Positions 1 to 9,141 of a stretch of 64,000 bases of DNA are shown here, piece by piece. Every line of letters begins with the position of its first letter. The first letter of the stretch is position 1. Location: the NCBI RefSeq assembly GCF_004145845.1, contig NZ_SELP01000002.1:124001-188000 (forward strand), in the 5' to 3' direction. Source of the DNA: Loktanella sp. IMCC34160 (GTDB lineage Bacteria > Pseudomonadota > Alphaproteobacteria > Rhodobacterales > Rhodobacteraceae). Made by a program: the position numbers and the translations under genes. The notes under the pieces were generated by a model. The model made no database searches. It saw nothing but the letters and a program-made list of their open reading frames with translations, and was not told the origin of the DNA.

Positions 1-199
1 GATGCCGCATGAGAATTTTACGATTTTCCGGGAAATCATGGGAATATCCCCGTGGCTCACGTCGTTACTATATATTGTGCCCCTCCCCGCCGTGACATCC
101 ATAGGTCGTATGCGTTTGCACTGATTTCACACAAGATGCTGTTTTTCACCCGTCTTCCGGACAAGGTATTGTGCCTGAGTGGCGCAAAAAACAGTTGAT
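1..199. other. Gene-free stretch before the mraZ leader
   Basis: No open frame here has coding character. The stretch is more AT-rich than the rest of the window (for example around 60-80 and 115-145), which fits an intergenic promoter region. A TTGCAC at 116-121 and a TTGATT at 195-200 are possible -35 elements, but neither has a good -10 at the right distance, so I do not call a promoter. Confidence 0.5.
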
Positions 200-441
200 T
201 ACCATGAATTCCCATGGCATCCCTTGGTCATCGAAAGGCAGACGGGCACATCGAACAAGGGGCAAAAGAACCCCACCGGCAAAATCGCAGGTTTCATACA
301 GGCACCCGCTTCCTTCGAACAAAGAGATCCGGCGCGCGAGCGAGCAGACATCCCCCCAGGTGGCGCGCGCAGTCGGACATCCCGAAAGGGACGAGGGCGG
401 CGGATCGGACAGTGGCAGCAGTCCGATCCGCCGTTTCCTTT
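200..441 (+). ncRNA. Candidate UpsM-like sRNA in the mraZ leader
   Basis: In Rhodobacter sphaeroides the division cluster is preceded by a long 5' leader from which an abundant sRNA of about 206 nt, UpsM, is made, mostly by early termination upstream of mraZ. This window shows the same arrangement: about 490 gene-free bases, a GC-rich hairpin made of 332-338 and 364-370, and a perfect 13-bp hairpin followed by a T-rich run just before mraZ. The 3' end near 441 is supported by that hairpin. The 5' end is a guess from the length of UpsM. Identity is inferred from position and structure, not from an alignment. Confidence 0.45.
398..441 (+). terminator. Terminator/attenuator hairpin upstream of mraZ
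   Basis: The arms at 398-410 (CGGCGGATCGGAC) and 421-433 are perfect reverse complements, 13 bp, with a 10-nt loop, and are followed by TTTCCTTT at 434-441. It lies about 50 bases before the mraZ start, so it could end most leader transcripts and set how much of the mraZ operon is transcribed. Confidence 0.65.
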
Positions 442-489
442 CCGGGGTCAGGTTTAACGGGGGCAGGGCAAGGAAAGGGCCGCGGGACA

Positions 490-984
490 GTGGTTCTGAG
501 TTTCACAGGCGAATACGTCCAGAAAGTGGACGGGAAAGGTCGGATGTCCATTCCGGCCGATTTTCGCCGTGTGCTTGAATCCGGCGATCCCGCCTGGACC
601 GAGGGGCTGACGCCCGCGCTTTACCTGCTGTACGGCGATCACCTGAAAGAACAGCTGCACGTCTACACCGTCGAGGAATTCAACGCCCTGGCTGGCCGCA
701 TCAAGGCGATGCCGCTGGGCGACCCGAACCGCAAGCGCCTGTCGCGCCTGTTCCTTGGTCAGTCGATCAAGCTGGACGTGGACAAGGACGGCCGCGTGGT
801 CATGCCGATCCGCCAGCGGCAGAAACTCGGCCTGACCGAGGGCGAGGTCTATTTCTCGGGCGTTGGCGACCATTTCGAGATCTGGAAGGCCGAGACCTTC
901 GGCGCCACGGTCGGCGAGGAATTGTCTGACTGGCTGGCCGAACAGCCAGACGACTTCGATCCATTGTCCTTGTTGGGAGGATAG
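490..984 (+). CDS. mraZ: Transcriptional regulator MraZ
   Basis: MraZ is a DNA-binding protein with two SpoVT/AbrB-like halves. It is the first gene of the division and cell-wall cluster and in studied bacteria represses its own operon. The translation has the N-terminal signature VDGKGRMSIPADFR and the second-half signature DKDGRVVMPIRQR, 164 residues in all, normal for the family. The frame is open far upstream (to 214), but homology begins at the GTG at 490, preceded by AAGGAAAGGG at 470-479. It is followed 3 bases later by rsmH. Confidence 0.93.
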   Translation: MVLSFTGEYVQKVDGKGRMSIPADFRRVLESGDPAWTEGLTPALYLLYGDHLKEQLHVYTVEEFNALAGRIKAMPLGDPNRKRLSRLFLGQSIKLDVDKDGRVVMPIRQRQKLGLTEGEVYFSGVGDHFEIWKAETFGATVGEELSDWLAEQPDDFDPLSLLGG

Positions 985-987
985 GGG

Positions 988-1968
988 ATGGAACGCGCTG
1001 CCACGCCTGACCAATCCGCCCACATCCCCGTTCTGCTTCGGCCGCTGATCAAGGCGGTCGCGCCGGTGGCTGGCGTCTGGCTGGACGGGACGTTCGGGGC
1101 CGGGGGCTATACCCGCGCCCTGCTGGCCGCCGGGGCCGACAAGGTGATCGGCGTGGACCGCGACCCGCTGGCCTTTGAAATGGCCGCGCCCTGGGTCGGG
1201 GACTACGGCGACCGGCTGGAACTGGTCGAAGGCACGTTTTCCCGGCTCGATGACTACGGCACGGACCTTGACGGCGTTGTGCTGGACCTTGGCGTGTCGT
1301 CGATGCAGCTGGATCTTGCGGAACGTGGATTTTCCTTCATGAAGGATGGCCCGCTGGACATGCGAATGAGCCAGTCCGGCCCCAGCGCCGCTGATCTGTG
1401 CAACTCGGCGGACGAGACGGAACTGGCTGATATCATTTATCTTTACGGGGAGGAGCGGGCCAGCCGCCGGATCGCCAAGGCGATCGTCAAGGCGCGTCCG
1501 CTGACCACCACCCTGCAACTGGCCGAGGTCGTGCAATCCTGCCTGCCGCGCCAGAAGCCGGGCCAAAGCCACCCCGCAACCCGGACGTTTCAGGCGCTGC
1601 GGATCGCGGTAAATGACGAATACGGCGAACTTTACATGGGGCTGACCGCCGCCGAGCGGGCGTTGAAGCCCGGCGGCCTGCTGGCGGTCGTGACTTTTCA
1701 TTCGGTCGAGGACCGGATGGTCAAACGCTTCATGCAGGCCCGGGCGGGCAGCACCGGCAACGCCAACCGCTATGCCCCGCAGCTTGAACAGGACAAACCC
1801 GCCTTCGAAATCCTGACCCGCAAGGCCGTTGGCCCGGACGATCAGGAACTGGCGGAAAACCCGCGGTCGCGGTCGGCAAAGCTGCGGGTGGCGCGGCGCA
1901 CGGATGCGCCTGCGGGAACGGTGGACCGGGCGGCGCTGGGAATGCCGCTGTTGAAGGGGGAAAGGTGA
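988..1968 (+). CDS. rsmH: 16S rRNA m4C1402 N4-methyltransferase RsmH
   Basis: RsmH (MraW) uses S-adenosylmethionine to methylate N4 of C1402 in the decoding centre of 16S rRNA. The 326-residue protein carries HIPVLL near the start, the SAM-binding [14 protein letters not shown], and the family motifs [11 protein letters not shown] and [12 protein letters not shown]. Second gene of the cluster; its TGA overlaps the ftsL ATG by one base, so the two are probably translationally coupled. The start ATG follows GGGAGGATAGGGG. Confidence 0.96.
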   Translation: MERAATPDQSAHIPVLLRPLIKAVAPVAGVWLDGTFGAGGYTRALLAAGADKVIGVDRDPLAFEMAAPWVGDYGDRLELVEGTFSRLDDYGTDLDGVVLDLGVSSMQLDLAERGFSFMKDGPLDMRMSQSGPSAADLCNSADETELADIIYLYGEERASRRIAKAIVKARPLTTTLQLAEVVQSCLPRQKPGQSHPATRTFQALRIAVNDEYGELYMGLTAAERALKPGGLLAVVTFHSVEDRMVKRFMQARAGSTGNANRYAPQLEQDKPAFEILTRKAVGPDDQELAENPRSRSAKLRVARRTDAPAGTVDRAALGMPLLKGER

Positions 1969-2324
1969 TGCGGGGGCTGCTGTACGTCTTCTCTGCACTG
2001 ATCGTCATGGCCCTTGGCTATTGGGCCTATCACGAAAACTATACCACGCAGACCTCGATCCGCGAGGTGCGCAGCCTGCACCGCGAGATCGGCGAGGCGC
2101 ATGAGAAACTGGGCGTTCTGCGCGCCGAATGGGCCTATCTGAACCGGCCCGACCGGCTGCGTGATCTGGCGGAACTGAATTTTGACCGGCTGGGATTGCT
2201 GCCGCTGATGCCTGACGGTTTTGGCCGCGTGGATCAGGTCACCTTCCCGCCTGAACCGCTGTTTCCGGTCGTCAACCCGATTGAGGTTTCCAGCGATGCC
2301 CGCGCCGGGGAGGAGCCGCTATGA
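1968..2324 (+). CDS. ftsL: Cell division protein FtsL
   Basis: A small bitopic divisome protein that works with FtsB and FtsQ to activate septal wall synthesis. The 118-residue translation has one membrane helix at about residues 4-20, then a coiled-coil-like heptad stretch and the motif EWAYLNRPDRLRDLAE typical of alphaproteobacterial FtsL. A GTG lies one codon upstream at 1965, but the ATG at 1968 fits the preceding GGGGGAAAGG better. The end overlaps ftsI by 4 bases (ATGA). Confidence 0.88.
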   Translation: MRGLLYVFSALIVMALGYWAYHENYTTQTSIREVRSLHREIGEAHEKLGVLRAEWAYLNRPDRLRDLAELNFDRLGLLPLMPDGFGRVDQVTFPPEPLFPVVNPIEVSSDARAGEEPL

Positions 2325-4105
2325 TCCGCACACCGCTTCGCCCGCTTGCCCGCATTCTGCGTGCCCGCGCCAATGGCGAAAACCCGTCCGAGATCGAGGC
2401 AGAGAACCGCCGCCAGCGGCATGAGCAAATGCGCGACCGCGCCCGCAACCGCGCCGAAAGCCGGCTTCTGGTGCTGGGCCTGTGCTTTTTCGCGGCCTTT
2501 GGGGCCATTGGCCTGCGCATGGGGGCGATTGCCGCCACTGAGCCGGAAGAGCCGCGCACCGCGGCCGTCGGCAACCCGATCATCGGTCAGCGGGCCGATA
2601 TTCTGGACCGCAATGGCCGCATCCTTGCGACGAACTTCGACACGCACGCGCTTTATGCGCAACCGCCGCAGATGATCGACCCGCGCGGCGCCGCCGATGG
2701 GCTGGCGGCGATCTTCCCGGAATTGGACGCGGACGAACTTTACGAAGATTTCACCGGGACGCGGAAATTCCTGTGGATCCGGCGCCAGATCAGCCCCGAA
2801 CAGATGCAGGCGGTCCATGATATCGGCGACCCCGGCCTTCTGTTCGGCCCGCGCGAGATGCGCCTTTACCCCAACGGGTCCATCGCCGCGCATATCCTTG
2901 GCGGCGCGGGCTATGGCCGCGAAGGCGTGGATTCGGCCGAGGTGATTGGCGTCGCCGGGGTGGAACGCCAATTCGACGACTACCTGCGCGACCCTGCGAA
3001 TGAAGGCGAGCCGCTGGAACTGTCCATCGACCTGACCATTCAGGCGGCGCTGGAGCGGGTGCTTCAGGGCGGCATGATGCTGATGAACGCCAAGGGCGCC
3101 TCGGCGGTGCTGATGGATGTGCACACGGGCGAGATCATCGCCATGGCCAGCCTGCCGGATTTCGATCCGAACAACCGGCCCCGCCCCCTGACCGAAGGCG
3201 ACCAATCCGACAGCCCGCTGTTCAATCGCAACGTTCAGGGGCTGTATGAACTTGGGTCGACCTTCAAGATCTTCACCGTTGCGCAGTCGATGGAACTGGG
3301 GCTGACCAACCCATCGACCATGATCGACACGACCATGCCCCTGAGGGTCGGCGGCTTTCCGATTAACGATTTCCACTACTATGGGCCGCAACTGTCGGTA
3401 ACGGATGTGATCGTGAAATCCTCGAACGTCGGGACCGCCCGGATCGCGATGGAAATCGGGGCGGAGCGGCAGCAGGACTTCCTGCGCGACCTTGGCCTGA
3501 TGGACCCGACCACGGTCGAGATGGTCGAGGCATCGACAGGCCGCCCGATCTACCCGCAGACCTGGCGCGAGGTGAATACGGTTACGATTTCCTATGGGCA
3601 TGGGCTGTCCACCTCTCCGCTGCACCTTGCGTCGGCCTATGCGACCATCGCCAACGGCGGCACCCGCGTGGCGCCAACCCTTCTGGTGCAGGACGGTCCA
3701 CAACGAGGCGAACGGGTCATATCGCCCGAGGTCGCCGACGCCGCCGTCGACATGCTGCGGCAGGTGGTGGTGCGCGGCACCGCGTCTTTCGGCGAGGTGG
3801 CGGGATACGAAGTGGCGGGCAAGACCGGCACGGCGGAAAAACCCAACCCGCGCGGCGGTGGCTATATGGATGACAAGGTCATCGCGACCTTTGCCAGCCT
3901 GTTCCCGGCCAGCAACCCGCAATATGTGCTGGTTGTGTCGCTGGATGAACCGACCGAAACCAGCGGTGATGAACCGCGCCGCACGGCGGGCTGGACCGCG
4001 GTTCCCGTCGCGGCAGAGATCATCCGTCGCGTCGCGCCACTTCTTGGGCTGCGGCCACAGATTGAACCTGCCACGGTGACGGGTGTAACACTCACCTCGA
4101 ACTAG
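2321..4105 (+). CDS. ftsI: Septal peptidoglycan transpeptidase FtsI (PBP3)
   Basis: Class B penicillin-binding protein that cross-links peptidoglycan at the division septum. In the 594-residue protein a membrane anchor lies at about 48-68, the PBP dimerisation domain follows, and the transpeptidase domain has all three catalytic motifs: STFK at 313-316 (catalytic Ser313), SSN at 367-369 and KTGT at 501-504. Overlaps ftsL by 4 bases and precedes murE by 21 bases. Confidence 0.96.
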   Translation: MIRTPLRPLARILRARANGENPSEIEAENRRQRHEQMRDRARNRAESRLLVLGLCFFAAFGAIGLRMGAIAATEPEEPRTAAVGNPIIGQRADILDRNGRILATNFDTHALYAQPPQMIDPRGAADGLAAIFPELDADELYEDFTGTRKFLWIRRQISPEQMQAVHDIGDPGLLFGPREMRLYPNGSIAAHILGGAGYGREGVDSAEVIGVAGVERQFDDYLRDPANEGEPLELSIDLTIQAALERVLQGGMMLMNAKGASAVLMDVHTGEIIAMASLPDFDPNNRPRPLTEGDQSDSPLFNRNVQGLYELGSTFKIFTVAQSMELGLTNPSTMIDTTMPLRVGGFPINDFHYYGPQLSVTDVIVKSSNVGTARIAMEIGAERQQDFLRDLGLMDPTTVEMVEASTGRPIYPQTWREVNTVTISYGHGLSTSPLHLASAYATIANGGTRVAPTLLVQDGPQRGERVISPEVADAAVDMLRQVVVRGTASFGEVAGYEVAGKTGTAEKPNPRGGGYMDDKVIATFASLFPASNPQYVLVVSLDEPTETSGDEPRRTAGWTAVPVAAEIIRRVAPLLGLRPQIEPATVTGVTLTSN

Positions 4106-4126
4106 GACCGGCAAGGCGGGGCAGAG

Positions 4127-5638
4127 ATGGCAGGCACGGGCGCGACAGGACAGAAACGATCAACCCTCGGCGCGCTTGGGCTGACGGCGCGCGGTGGGGC
4201 AGATGCGATCATCACCGGGATCACCGCCGACAGCCGCGAGGTGCGCGAAGGCACGCTGTTCGCCGCCCTGCCGGGGGTCAAATTCCACGGGGCCGAATTT
4301 ATTCAATACGCCCTGCCCATGGGGGCGGCGGCGATCCTGACGGATCAAGAGGGCGAGCGTATCGCCGCCGACGTGCTGGAAGGCACGACGGCCGCCATCG
4401 TCGTGGCCGAAGACCCGCGTCAGACGCTGGCCCAGACCGCCGCGCTGTGGTTCGGGCGGCAACCGGACGTTGCCGTCGCGGTCACGGGCACGAACGGCAA
4501 GACCTCGGTCTCGACCTTTTGCCGGATGATCTGGGAAGAACTTGACCGCAAGGCCGTCAACCTTGGCACCACCGGGGTCGAAGGCTATTGGACCAATCCG
4601 CTGAAACACACCACGCCCGACCCGATCACCCTGCACCGGGTCATGGCCGAGGCCGCGCAAGCCGGGGTCACTCATCTGGCGATGGAGGCATCCAGCCACG
4701 GGCTGGATCAGCGGCGGCTGGATGGGGTAGTCCTAAAGGCGGCGGGGTTCACGAACTTCACCCAGGATCATCTGGATTATCACAAGACCTTTGACGCCTA
4801 TTTCAATGCGAAGATGGGCCTGTTTACCCGTGTCCTGCCCGATGACGGGGTGGCGGTGATCAACATCGACGACCCAAAGGGGCCGGAGGTGGCCAATATC
4901 GCCGAAGACCGCGATCAGCGCACCATCCTGGTGGGCAGCGACGAGGCCGCCGACCTGCGTCTTCTGGGTCAGCGGTTCGATGCAACCGGGCAGGACCTGC
5001 GGTTTTCCTGGGGCAGCAAGGTGTATACCGCCCGACTGAACCTGATCGGCGGGTTTCAGGCGCAGAACGTGCTTTTGGCGGCGGGGCTGGTGATCGGGGC
5101 CGGCGAAGACCCGGCGCATGTCTTTGATACCTTGCCGCATCTGACCACCGTGCGGGGCCGGATGGAACTGGCGGCGACGCGGACCAATGGCGCGGCGGTC
5201 TATGTGGATTATGCCCATACGCCCGACGCGGTCGAAACCGCGCTCAAGGCGATCCGCCCGCATGTCATGGGCCGGATCGTCGCCATCGTCGGCGCGGGCG
5301 GCGACCGTGACGCGGGCAAGCGCCCGCTGATGGGCAAGGCCGCGGCTGAGTTTGCCGATGTGGTGATCGTGACCGACGACAACCCCCGCAGCGAAGACCC
5401 GGCCAGCATCCGGGCCGCCGTGATGGAAGGGGCGATTGCCGCCGGGGGCGACCCGACCGAGGTGGGTGACCGGGCCGAGGCGATCCTGCGCGGCGTGGAC
5501 GCTCTGCAACCGGGTGACGCGCTGCTGATCGCGGGCAAGGGTCATGAAACCGGGCAGATCGTCGGCGATCTGGTTCTGCCCTTTGACGACGCCGAACAGG
5601 CCAGCATCGCCGTGGCCGCGCTGGAGGGCCGGATATGA
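4127..5638 (+). CDS. murE: UDP-MurNAc-tripeptide synthetase MurE (meso-DAP type)
   Basis: Adds the third amino acid to UDP-MurNAc-L-Ala-D-Glu in the cytoplasm. The 503-residue protein has the ATP loop GTNGKTS at 121-127, and DNPR at 418-421, the motif that marks meso-diaminopimelate rather than lysine specificity. The stop overlaps the murF start by 4 bases. GGGGCAGAG precedes the ATG. Confidence 0.96.
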   Translation: MAGTGATGQKRSTLGALGLTARGGADAIITGITADSREVREGTLFAALPGVKFHGAEFIQYALPMGAAAILTDQEGERIAADVLEGTTAAIVVAEDPRQTLAQTAALWFGRQPDVAVAVTGTNGKTSVSTFCRMIWEELDRKAVNLGTTGVEGYWTNPLKHTTPDPITLHRVMAEAAQAGVTHLAMEASSHGLDQRRLDGVVLKAAGFTNFTQDHLDYHKTFDAYFNAKMGLFTRVLPDDGVAVINIDDPKGPEVANIAEDRDQRTILVGSDEAADLRLLGQRFDATGQDLRFSWGSKVYTARLNLIGGFQAQNVLLAAGLVIGAGEDPAHVFDTLPHLTTVRGRMELAATRTNGAAVYVDYAHTPDAVETALKAIRPHVMGRIVAIVGAGGDRDAGKRPLMGKAAAEFADVVIVTDDNPRSEDPASIRAAVMEGAIAAGGDPTEVGDRAEAILRGVDALQPGDALLIAGKGHETGQIVGDLVLPFDDAEQASIAVAALEGRI

Positions 5639-7086
5639 CCGCGCTTTGGACCGCAGCCGAGGCCGCAGCCGCAACAGGTGGCCGCACGACCGGGGATTGG
5701 GCGGCGACGGGCGTTTCCATCGACACCCGCACGATCCAGCCGGGCGACCTGTTCGTGGCCCTGACCGCGGCGCGGGACGGGCATGACTTCGTGGCCCAAG
5801 CGCTGGCCAGGGGCGCGGCGGCGGCCATGGTCACACACCGACCGGCGGATGTGGCCGCGGACGCGCCCCTGCTGATCGTGGACGACGTGCAATCGGCGCT
5901 GGAACGGCTGGGGCAGGCGGGCCGTGCCCGCAGCAAGGCCCGCGTCGTGGCGGTGACCGGATCGGTGGGCAAGACCTCGACCAAGGAAATGCTGCGCGAG
6001 GTACTGTCACGGCAGGGTCGCACCCATGCCTCTGTCGCCTCCTATAACAACCATTGGGGCGTGCCGCTGACGCTGGCGCGGATGCCGGTCGACACGGATT
6101 ATGCGGTGATCGAGATCGGGATGAACCATCCCGGCGAAATCGCGCCCCTGTCGCGGATGACCCGGCCCCATGTGGCGATGATCACCACCGTTGCCGCCGC
6201 CCATCTGGAGGCCTTTGGCCGGATCGAAGGCATCGCCAGCGAAAAAGCGTCGATCATCGCCGGGCTGGACGAGGACGGCACCGTCGTGGTGCCCGCCGAC
6301 CTGCCGGAAAATGTCTATGGGGTCATCGACATCGAAACTTATACCGATGGTCCGCGCCGTTGGTTCGGGACCGAGGACGACAACCCCTGGCACCTTCTCG
6401 ATGTACGGGCCGGGGCGGATTGCACCGTGGTCCGGGCGCATCTGCCCGAGGTCGGGGAACTGGTGTTCAAACTTTCGGTCGCGGGGCGGCATTTTGCGGT
6501 CAATGCGCTGGGCGTGCTTGCCGTAGTCGATGCGCTCGGGGCGGACCCGATCCTTGCGGCCCATGATCTTGTCCACTGGCTGCCGCCTGAAGGGCGCGGG
6601 ACGCGGGAAAAGGTGGTGTTGGACTCGGCGCGGTCCGACGACTGGTTCGACCTGATGGATGACGCCTTCAACGCCAATCCCACGTCGCTGTCCGCCGCGC
6701 TTGAGGTGTTGGCCGCCACCACGCCCCGTGACGGGGTCGGGCGGGTGCACAAGGGGCGGCGGATCGCCGTGCTGGGCGATATGCTGGAACTTGGACCGGA
6801 CGAACTGGCCCTGCACGCGGGCATCGCGGACGACCCGTCGATTCAGGCCGTCGATATTGTCCATTGTTCCGGTCCCCGGATGAAATCCCTGTGGGAGGCG
6901 CTGCCCGAAGGCAAGCGCGGCCGCTGGACCGAAACCGCCGAGGACATGGCCGCCCAGTCCCACCGCCTGATCGACGCGGGCGATGTCGTGCTGGTCAAGG
7001 GGTCGAAGGGATCAAAGGTTTCCCTTGTCGTTGACGCGCTGCGCAAATTGGGGCAAGGCCGCAGAACTTCCGAAGAAGGGGCTTGA
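5635..7086 (+). CDS. murF: UDP-MurNAc-pentapeptide synthetase MurF
   Basis: Ligates D-Ala-D-Ala to the UDP-MurNAc tripeptide, completing the cytoplasmic pentapeptide precursor. The 483-residue protein has the Mur ligase ATP loop GSVGKTS at 109-115, the motif [10 protein letters not shown] after it, and a C-terminal ligase domain. Its start overlaps murE, and mraY begins 4 bases after its stop, next to a GAAGAAGGGG ribosome site that lies inside the murF end. Confidence 0.95.
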   Translation: MTALWTAAEAAAATGGRTTGDWAATGVSIDTRTIQPGDLFVALTAARDGHDFVAQALARGAAAAMVTHRPADVAADAPLLIVDDVQSALERLGQAGRARSKARVVAVTGSVGKTSTKEMLREVLSRQGRTHASVASYNNHWGVPLTLARMPVDTDYAVIEIGMNHPGEIAPLSRMTRPHVAMITTVAAAHLEAFGRIEGIASEKASIIAGLDEDGTVVVPADLPENVYGVIDIETYTDGPRRWFGTEDDNPWHLLDVRAGADCTVVRAHLPEVGELVFKLSVAGRHFAVNALGVLAVVDALGADPILAAHDLVHWLPPEGRGTREKVVLDSARSDDWFDLMDDAFNANPTSLSAALEVLAATTPRDGVGRVHKGRRIAVLGDMLELGPDELALHAGIADDPSIQAVDIVHCSGPRMKSLWEALPEGKRGRWTETAEDMAAQSHRLIDAGDVVLVKGSKGSKVSLVVDALRKLGQGRRTSEEGA

Positions 7087-7090
7087 GTAT

Positions 7091-8173
7091 ATGCTGTATT
7101 GGTTGACCGCGCTGTCCGACGGGGGGGATGTGTTCAACCTCTTCCGCTACATCACCTTCCGGGCCGGGGGGGCGTTCTTTACCGCGCTTCTGTTCGGCTT
7201 CGTGTTCGGGCTGCCGCTGATCAACGTGCTGCGGCGCAAGCAGGGCAAGGGTCAGCCGATCCGTGACGATGGCCCCGAAAGCCATTTTTCCAAGGCCGGG
7301 ACCCCGACCATGGGCGGGCTGCTGATCATCGCGGCCCTGACCACATCAACCCTTCTGTGGGCACGTCTGGACAACGGGTTTGTCTGGCTGGTCATGTTCG
7401 TGACCCTCGGTTATGCGCTAATCGGCTTTGCCGACGATTATGCCAAGGTGCGCAAGCAGACGACCGCCGGTGTATCCGGTAAGGTGCGGCTTTTGCTGGG
7501 GTTCTTGATTGCGGCTATAGCAGGCTACTGGGCCGCCTGGCTGCATCCGGCGGACCTGACCGGCCAAGTGGCCTTCCCCGTGTTCAAGGAATTCCTGCTG
7601 CCGCTGGGGGTCCTGTTCGTCCCCTTTGCGATGATCGTCATCGTGGGCGCGGCGAACGCGGTGAACCTGACCGACGGGCTGGACGGGCTGGCGATCATGC
7701 CGGTGATGATCGCGGCGGCGGCCTTCGGGGTTATTGCCTATGCGGTGGGCCGGGTCGACTTTACCGAATATCTGGACGTGCACTACGTCCCCGATACCGG
7801 CGAACTGCTGATTTTCTGCGCCGGGCTGATCGGCGGCGGGCTGGGCTTCCTGTGGTATAACGCGCCGCCGGCCGCTGTTTTCATGGGCGACACCGGGTCG
7901 CTGGCCCTTGGCGGCGCGCTGGGGGCGATTGCGGTCGCGACCAAGCACGAGATTGTTCTGGCCATCGTCGGCGGGCTGTTCGTGGTCGAGGCGCTGTCGG
8001 TCATCATTCAGGTGCTCTACTTCAAGCGGACCGGCAAGCGGGTGTTCCTGATGGCCCCGATCCACCACCACTATGAGAAAAAGGGCTGGGCCGAACCGCA
8101 GATCGTGATCCGGTTCTGGATCATCTCGCTGATCCTCGCGATGATCGGGCTGGCCACGCTCAAGGTGCGCTGA
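7091..8173 (+). CDS. mraY: Phospho-MurNAc-pentapeptide transferase MraY
   Basis: Membrane enzyme that moves phospho-MurNAc-pentapeptide to undecaprenyl phosphate, giving lipid I. The 360-residue length is usual. Visible motifs are [31 protein letters not shown] and HHHYEKKGW, with about ten membrane helices. The frame is open to 6983, but the ATG at 7091 matches the conserved MLYWL start. In many relatives murD follows; here the cluster ends. Confidence 0.96.
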   Translation: MLYWLTALSDGGDVFNLFRYITFRAGGAFFTALLFGFVFGLPLINVLRRKQGKGQPIRDDGPESHFSKAGTPTMGGLLIIAALTTSTLLWARLDNGFVWLVMFVTLGYALIGFADDYAKVRKQTTAGVSGKVRLLLGFLIAAIAGYWAAWLHPADLTGQVAFPVFKEFLLPLGVLFVPFAMIVIVGAANAVNLTDGLDGLAIMPVMIAAAAFGVIAYAVGRVDFTEYLDVHYVPDTGELLIFCAGLIGGGLGFLWYNAPPAAVFMGDTGSLALGGALGAIAVATKHEIVLAIVGGLFVVEALSVIIQVLYFKRTGKRVFLMAPIHHHYEKKGWAEPQIVIRFWIISLILAMIGLATLKVR

Positions 8174-8192
8174 CCCCCGCGAATACGTGATT

Positions 8193-8221
8193 TTGGACAG
8201 GGCGTCGGCCCATGCTATCTT
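8193..8221 (+). promoter_or_regulatory. Sigma70-type promoter for the thioredoxin-fold gene
   Basis: TTGGAC at 8193-8198 and TATCTT at 8216-8221 are separated by exactly 17 bases and lie 22 bases before the start codon. This would give the next gene its own promoter, separate from the cell-wall operon. Confidence 0.5.
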
Positions 8222-8243
8222 TCCTGAAAACAGGGAGGAGACC

Positions 8244-8837
8244 ATGGACCGACGCGCCTTTCTTGCCGCAACCGCCTTCGGATTGGCCGCCGCGCAGGCA
8301 GGCCGTGCGGAACCGGTCCTTCGGGACGACGGGTTGCATGATCAGCCGTTTTTTCTGGACAGCTTCCTTGAAATGGGACCGGACCTTGAGGACGCCGCCG
8401 CGCAGGGCCGTGGCCTGATCGTTCTGTTCGAACAACGTGGCTGCCCCTATTGCCGGGAACTTCACGCGGTGAATTTCGAACGGGCCGAGATCACCGATTA
8501 TCTGACCGCGCATTTCGATGTTGTGCAGCTTGACCTTTGGGGGTCGCGCGCGGTCGTCGACTTTGACGGGGAAGAGCTGGAAGAGCGCGAGCTTGCCCGC
8601 AAGTGGTTCGTCAATTTCACACCGACGCAGGTGATCTTCCCCGCCGCCAACGCCGGGGCCGCCGATCTGCGCGACGCCGAGGCGTTCCGGATGCCCGGAT
8701 ATTTCAAGCCCTTCCATCACTTGTCCGGCCTCGAATACGTGGCGACGGGCGAATACCTTAATCAGCCGTTCCAGCGATATTTGCAGGACAAGTTCGCGGC
8801 GCTGGCCGAACAGGGCATCGACCCGGACGTTTGGTGA
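8244..8837 (+). CDS. Exported thioredoxin-fold protein (SoxW-like)
   Basis: A 197-residue protein with a signal-like N-terminus (MDRRAFLAATAFG, then Ala-rich to about residue 22) that looks Tat-like or Sec-like, and a thioredoxin fold with the redox pair C67-P-Y-C70 after FEQRG. It resembles SoxW-type periplasmic thioredoxins that keep partner proteins reduced. No sox genes are near, so the partner is unknown. The start at 8244 is set by GGGAGGAG at 8233-8240; an upstream ATG at 8187 lacks such a site. Confidence 0.75.
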   Translation: MDRRAFLAATAFGLAAAQAGRAEPVLRDDGLHDQPFFLDSFLEMGPDLEDAAAQGRGLIVLFEQRGCPYCRELHAVNFERAEITDYLTAHFDVVQLDLWGSRAVVDFDGEELEERELARKWFVNFTPTQVIFPAANAGAADLRDAEAFRMPGYFKPFHHLSGLEYVATGEYLNQPFQRYLQDKFAALAEQGIDPDVW

Positions 8838-9141
8838 AATCTGATCAAATCCGTTGAAAAACAACGAGTTTTCGGGGTGATTTGATCAAAACCGACGCAA
8901 ATTCTGTTGCATGGGAACAACGGCGGGGGTCAGCGACCCCCGCAAAGCGAAATATTCGCGTCTTGCGAAAAATCTTCTCTTGCAACGACTCATGTGATGC
9001 CCCAAATGCGCCTCCACAGACGCCAACGCACGCGCCTCTGGCCGGTCATGCAGTCACGCTGACACGTGTTTACGTAGCGACGGTAACGTCTCCTTTTGGA
9101 AGTGAGCGGTCATAGATGGCCGGGTCTAGTTGGAGATGAAT
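8838..9141 (+). promoter_or_regulatory. Structured leader of the ornithine decarboxylase gene
   Basis: About 300 bases without an ordinary gene. Two TGATCAAA boxes (8842-8849 and 8883-8890, the second within the palindrome TTTGATCAAA) could be operators. A perfect 9-bp hairpin GCGGGGGTC/GACCCCCGC lies at 8923-8943, with a smaller GCGAA/TTCGC hairpin just after it, and a short arginine-rich ORF at 9006-9062. Alphaproteobacterial ornithine decarboxylase genes are known to carry a conserved leader called the speF motif. I infer this may be one, from position and structure only. Confidence 0.45.
9006..9062 (+). CDS. Candidate leader peptide, Arg-rich upstream ORF
   Basis: An 18-codon ORF encoding MRLHRRQRTRLWPVMQSR, with seven arginines, ends 79 bases before the decarboxylase start. 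In enterobacteria, translation of the arrest peptide SpeFL senses ornithine and induces speF; its sensor part contains an HIRR motif. The LHRR here is only loosely similar. No clear ribosome site is seen in front of the ATG, which lowers confidence. If real it would couple ornithine or arginine level to decarboxylase expression. Confidence 0.35.
   Translation: MRLHRRQRTRLWPVMQSR

Noticed and set aside
454-1998. Long open frame on the minus strand across mraZ and rsmH
   Set aside because: It is antisense to two clear genes, is rich in Arg, Pro, His and Gln, and has no recognisable motif. High GC keeps such frames open.
2234-4114. 626-codon minus-strand frame opposite ftsI
   Set aside because: Antisense of a gene with all three transpeptidase motifs; low-complexity Arg/His/Gly composition.
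8882-9115. 77-codon frame in the decarboxylase leader
   Set aside because: Its codons cross the leader hairpins, and composition is not protein-like; the leader interpretation explains the region better.
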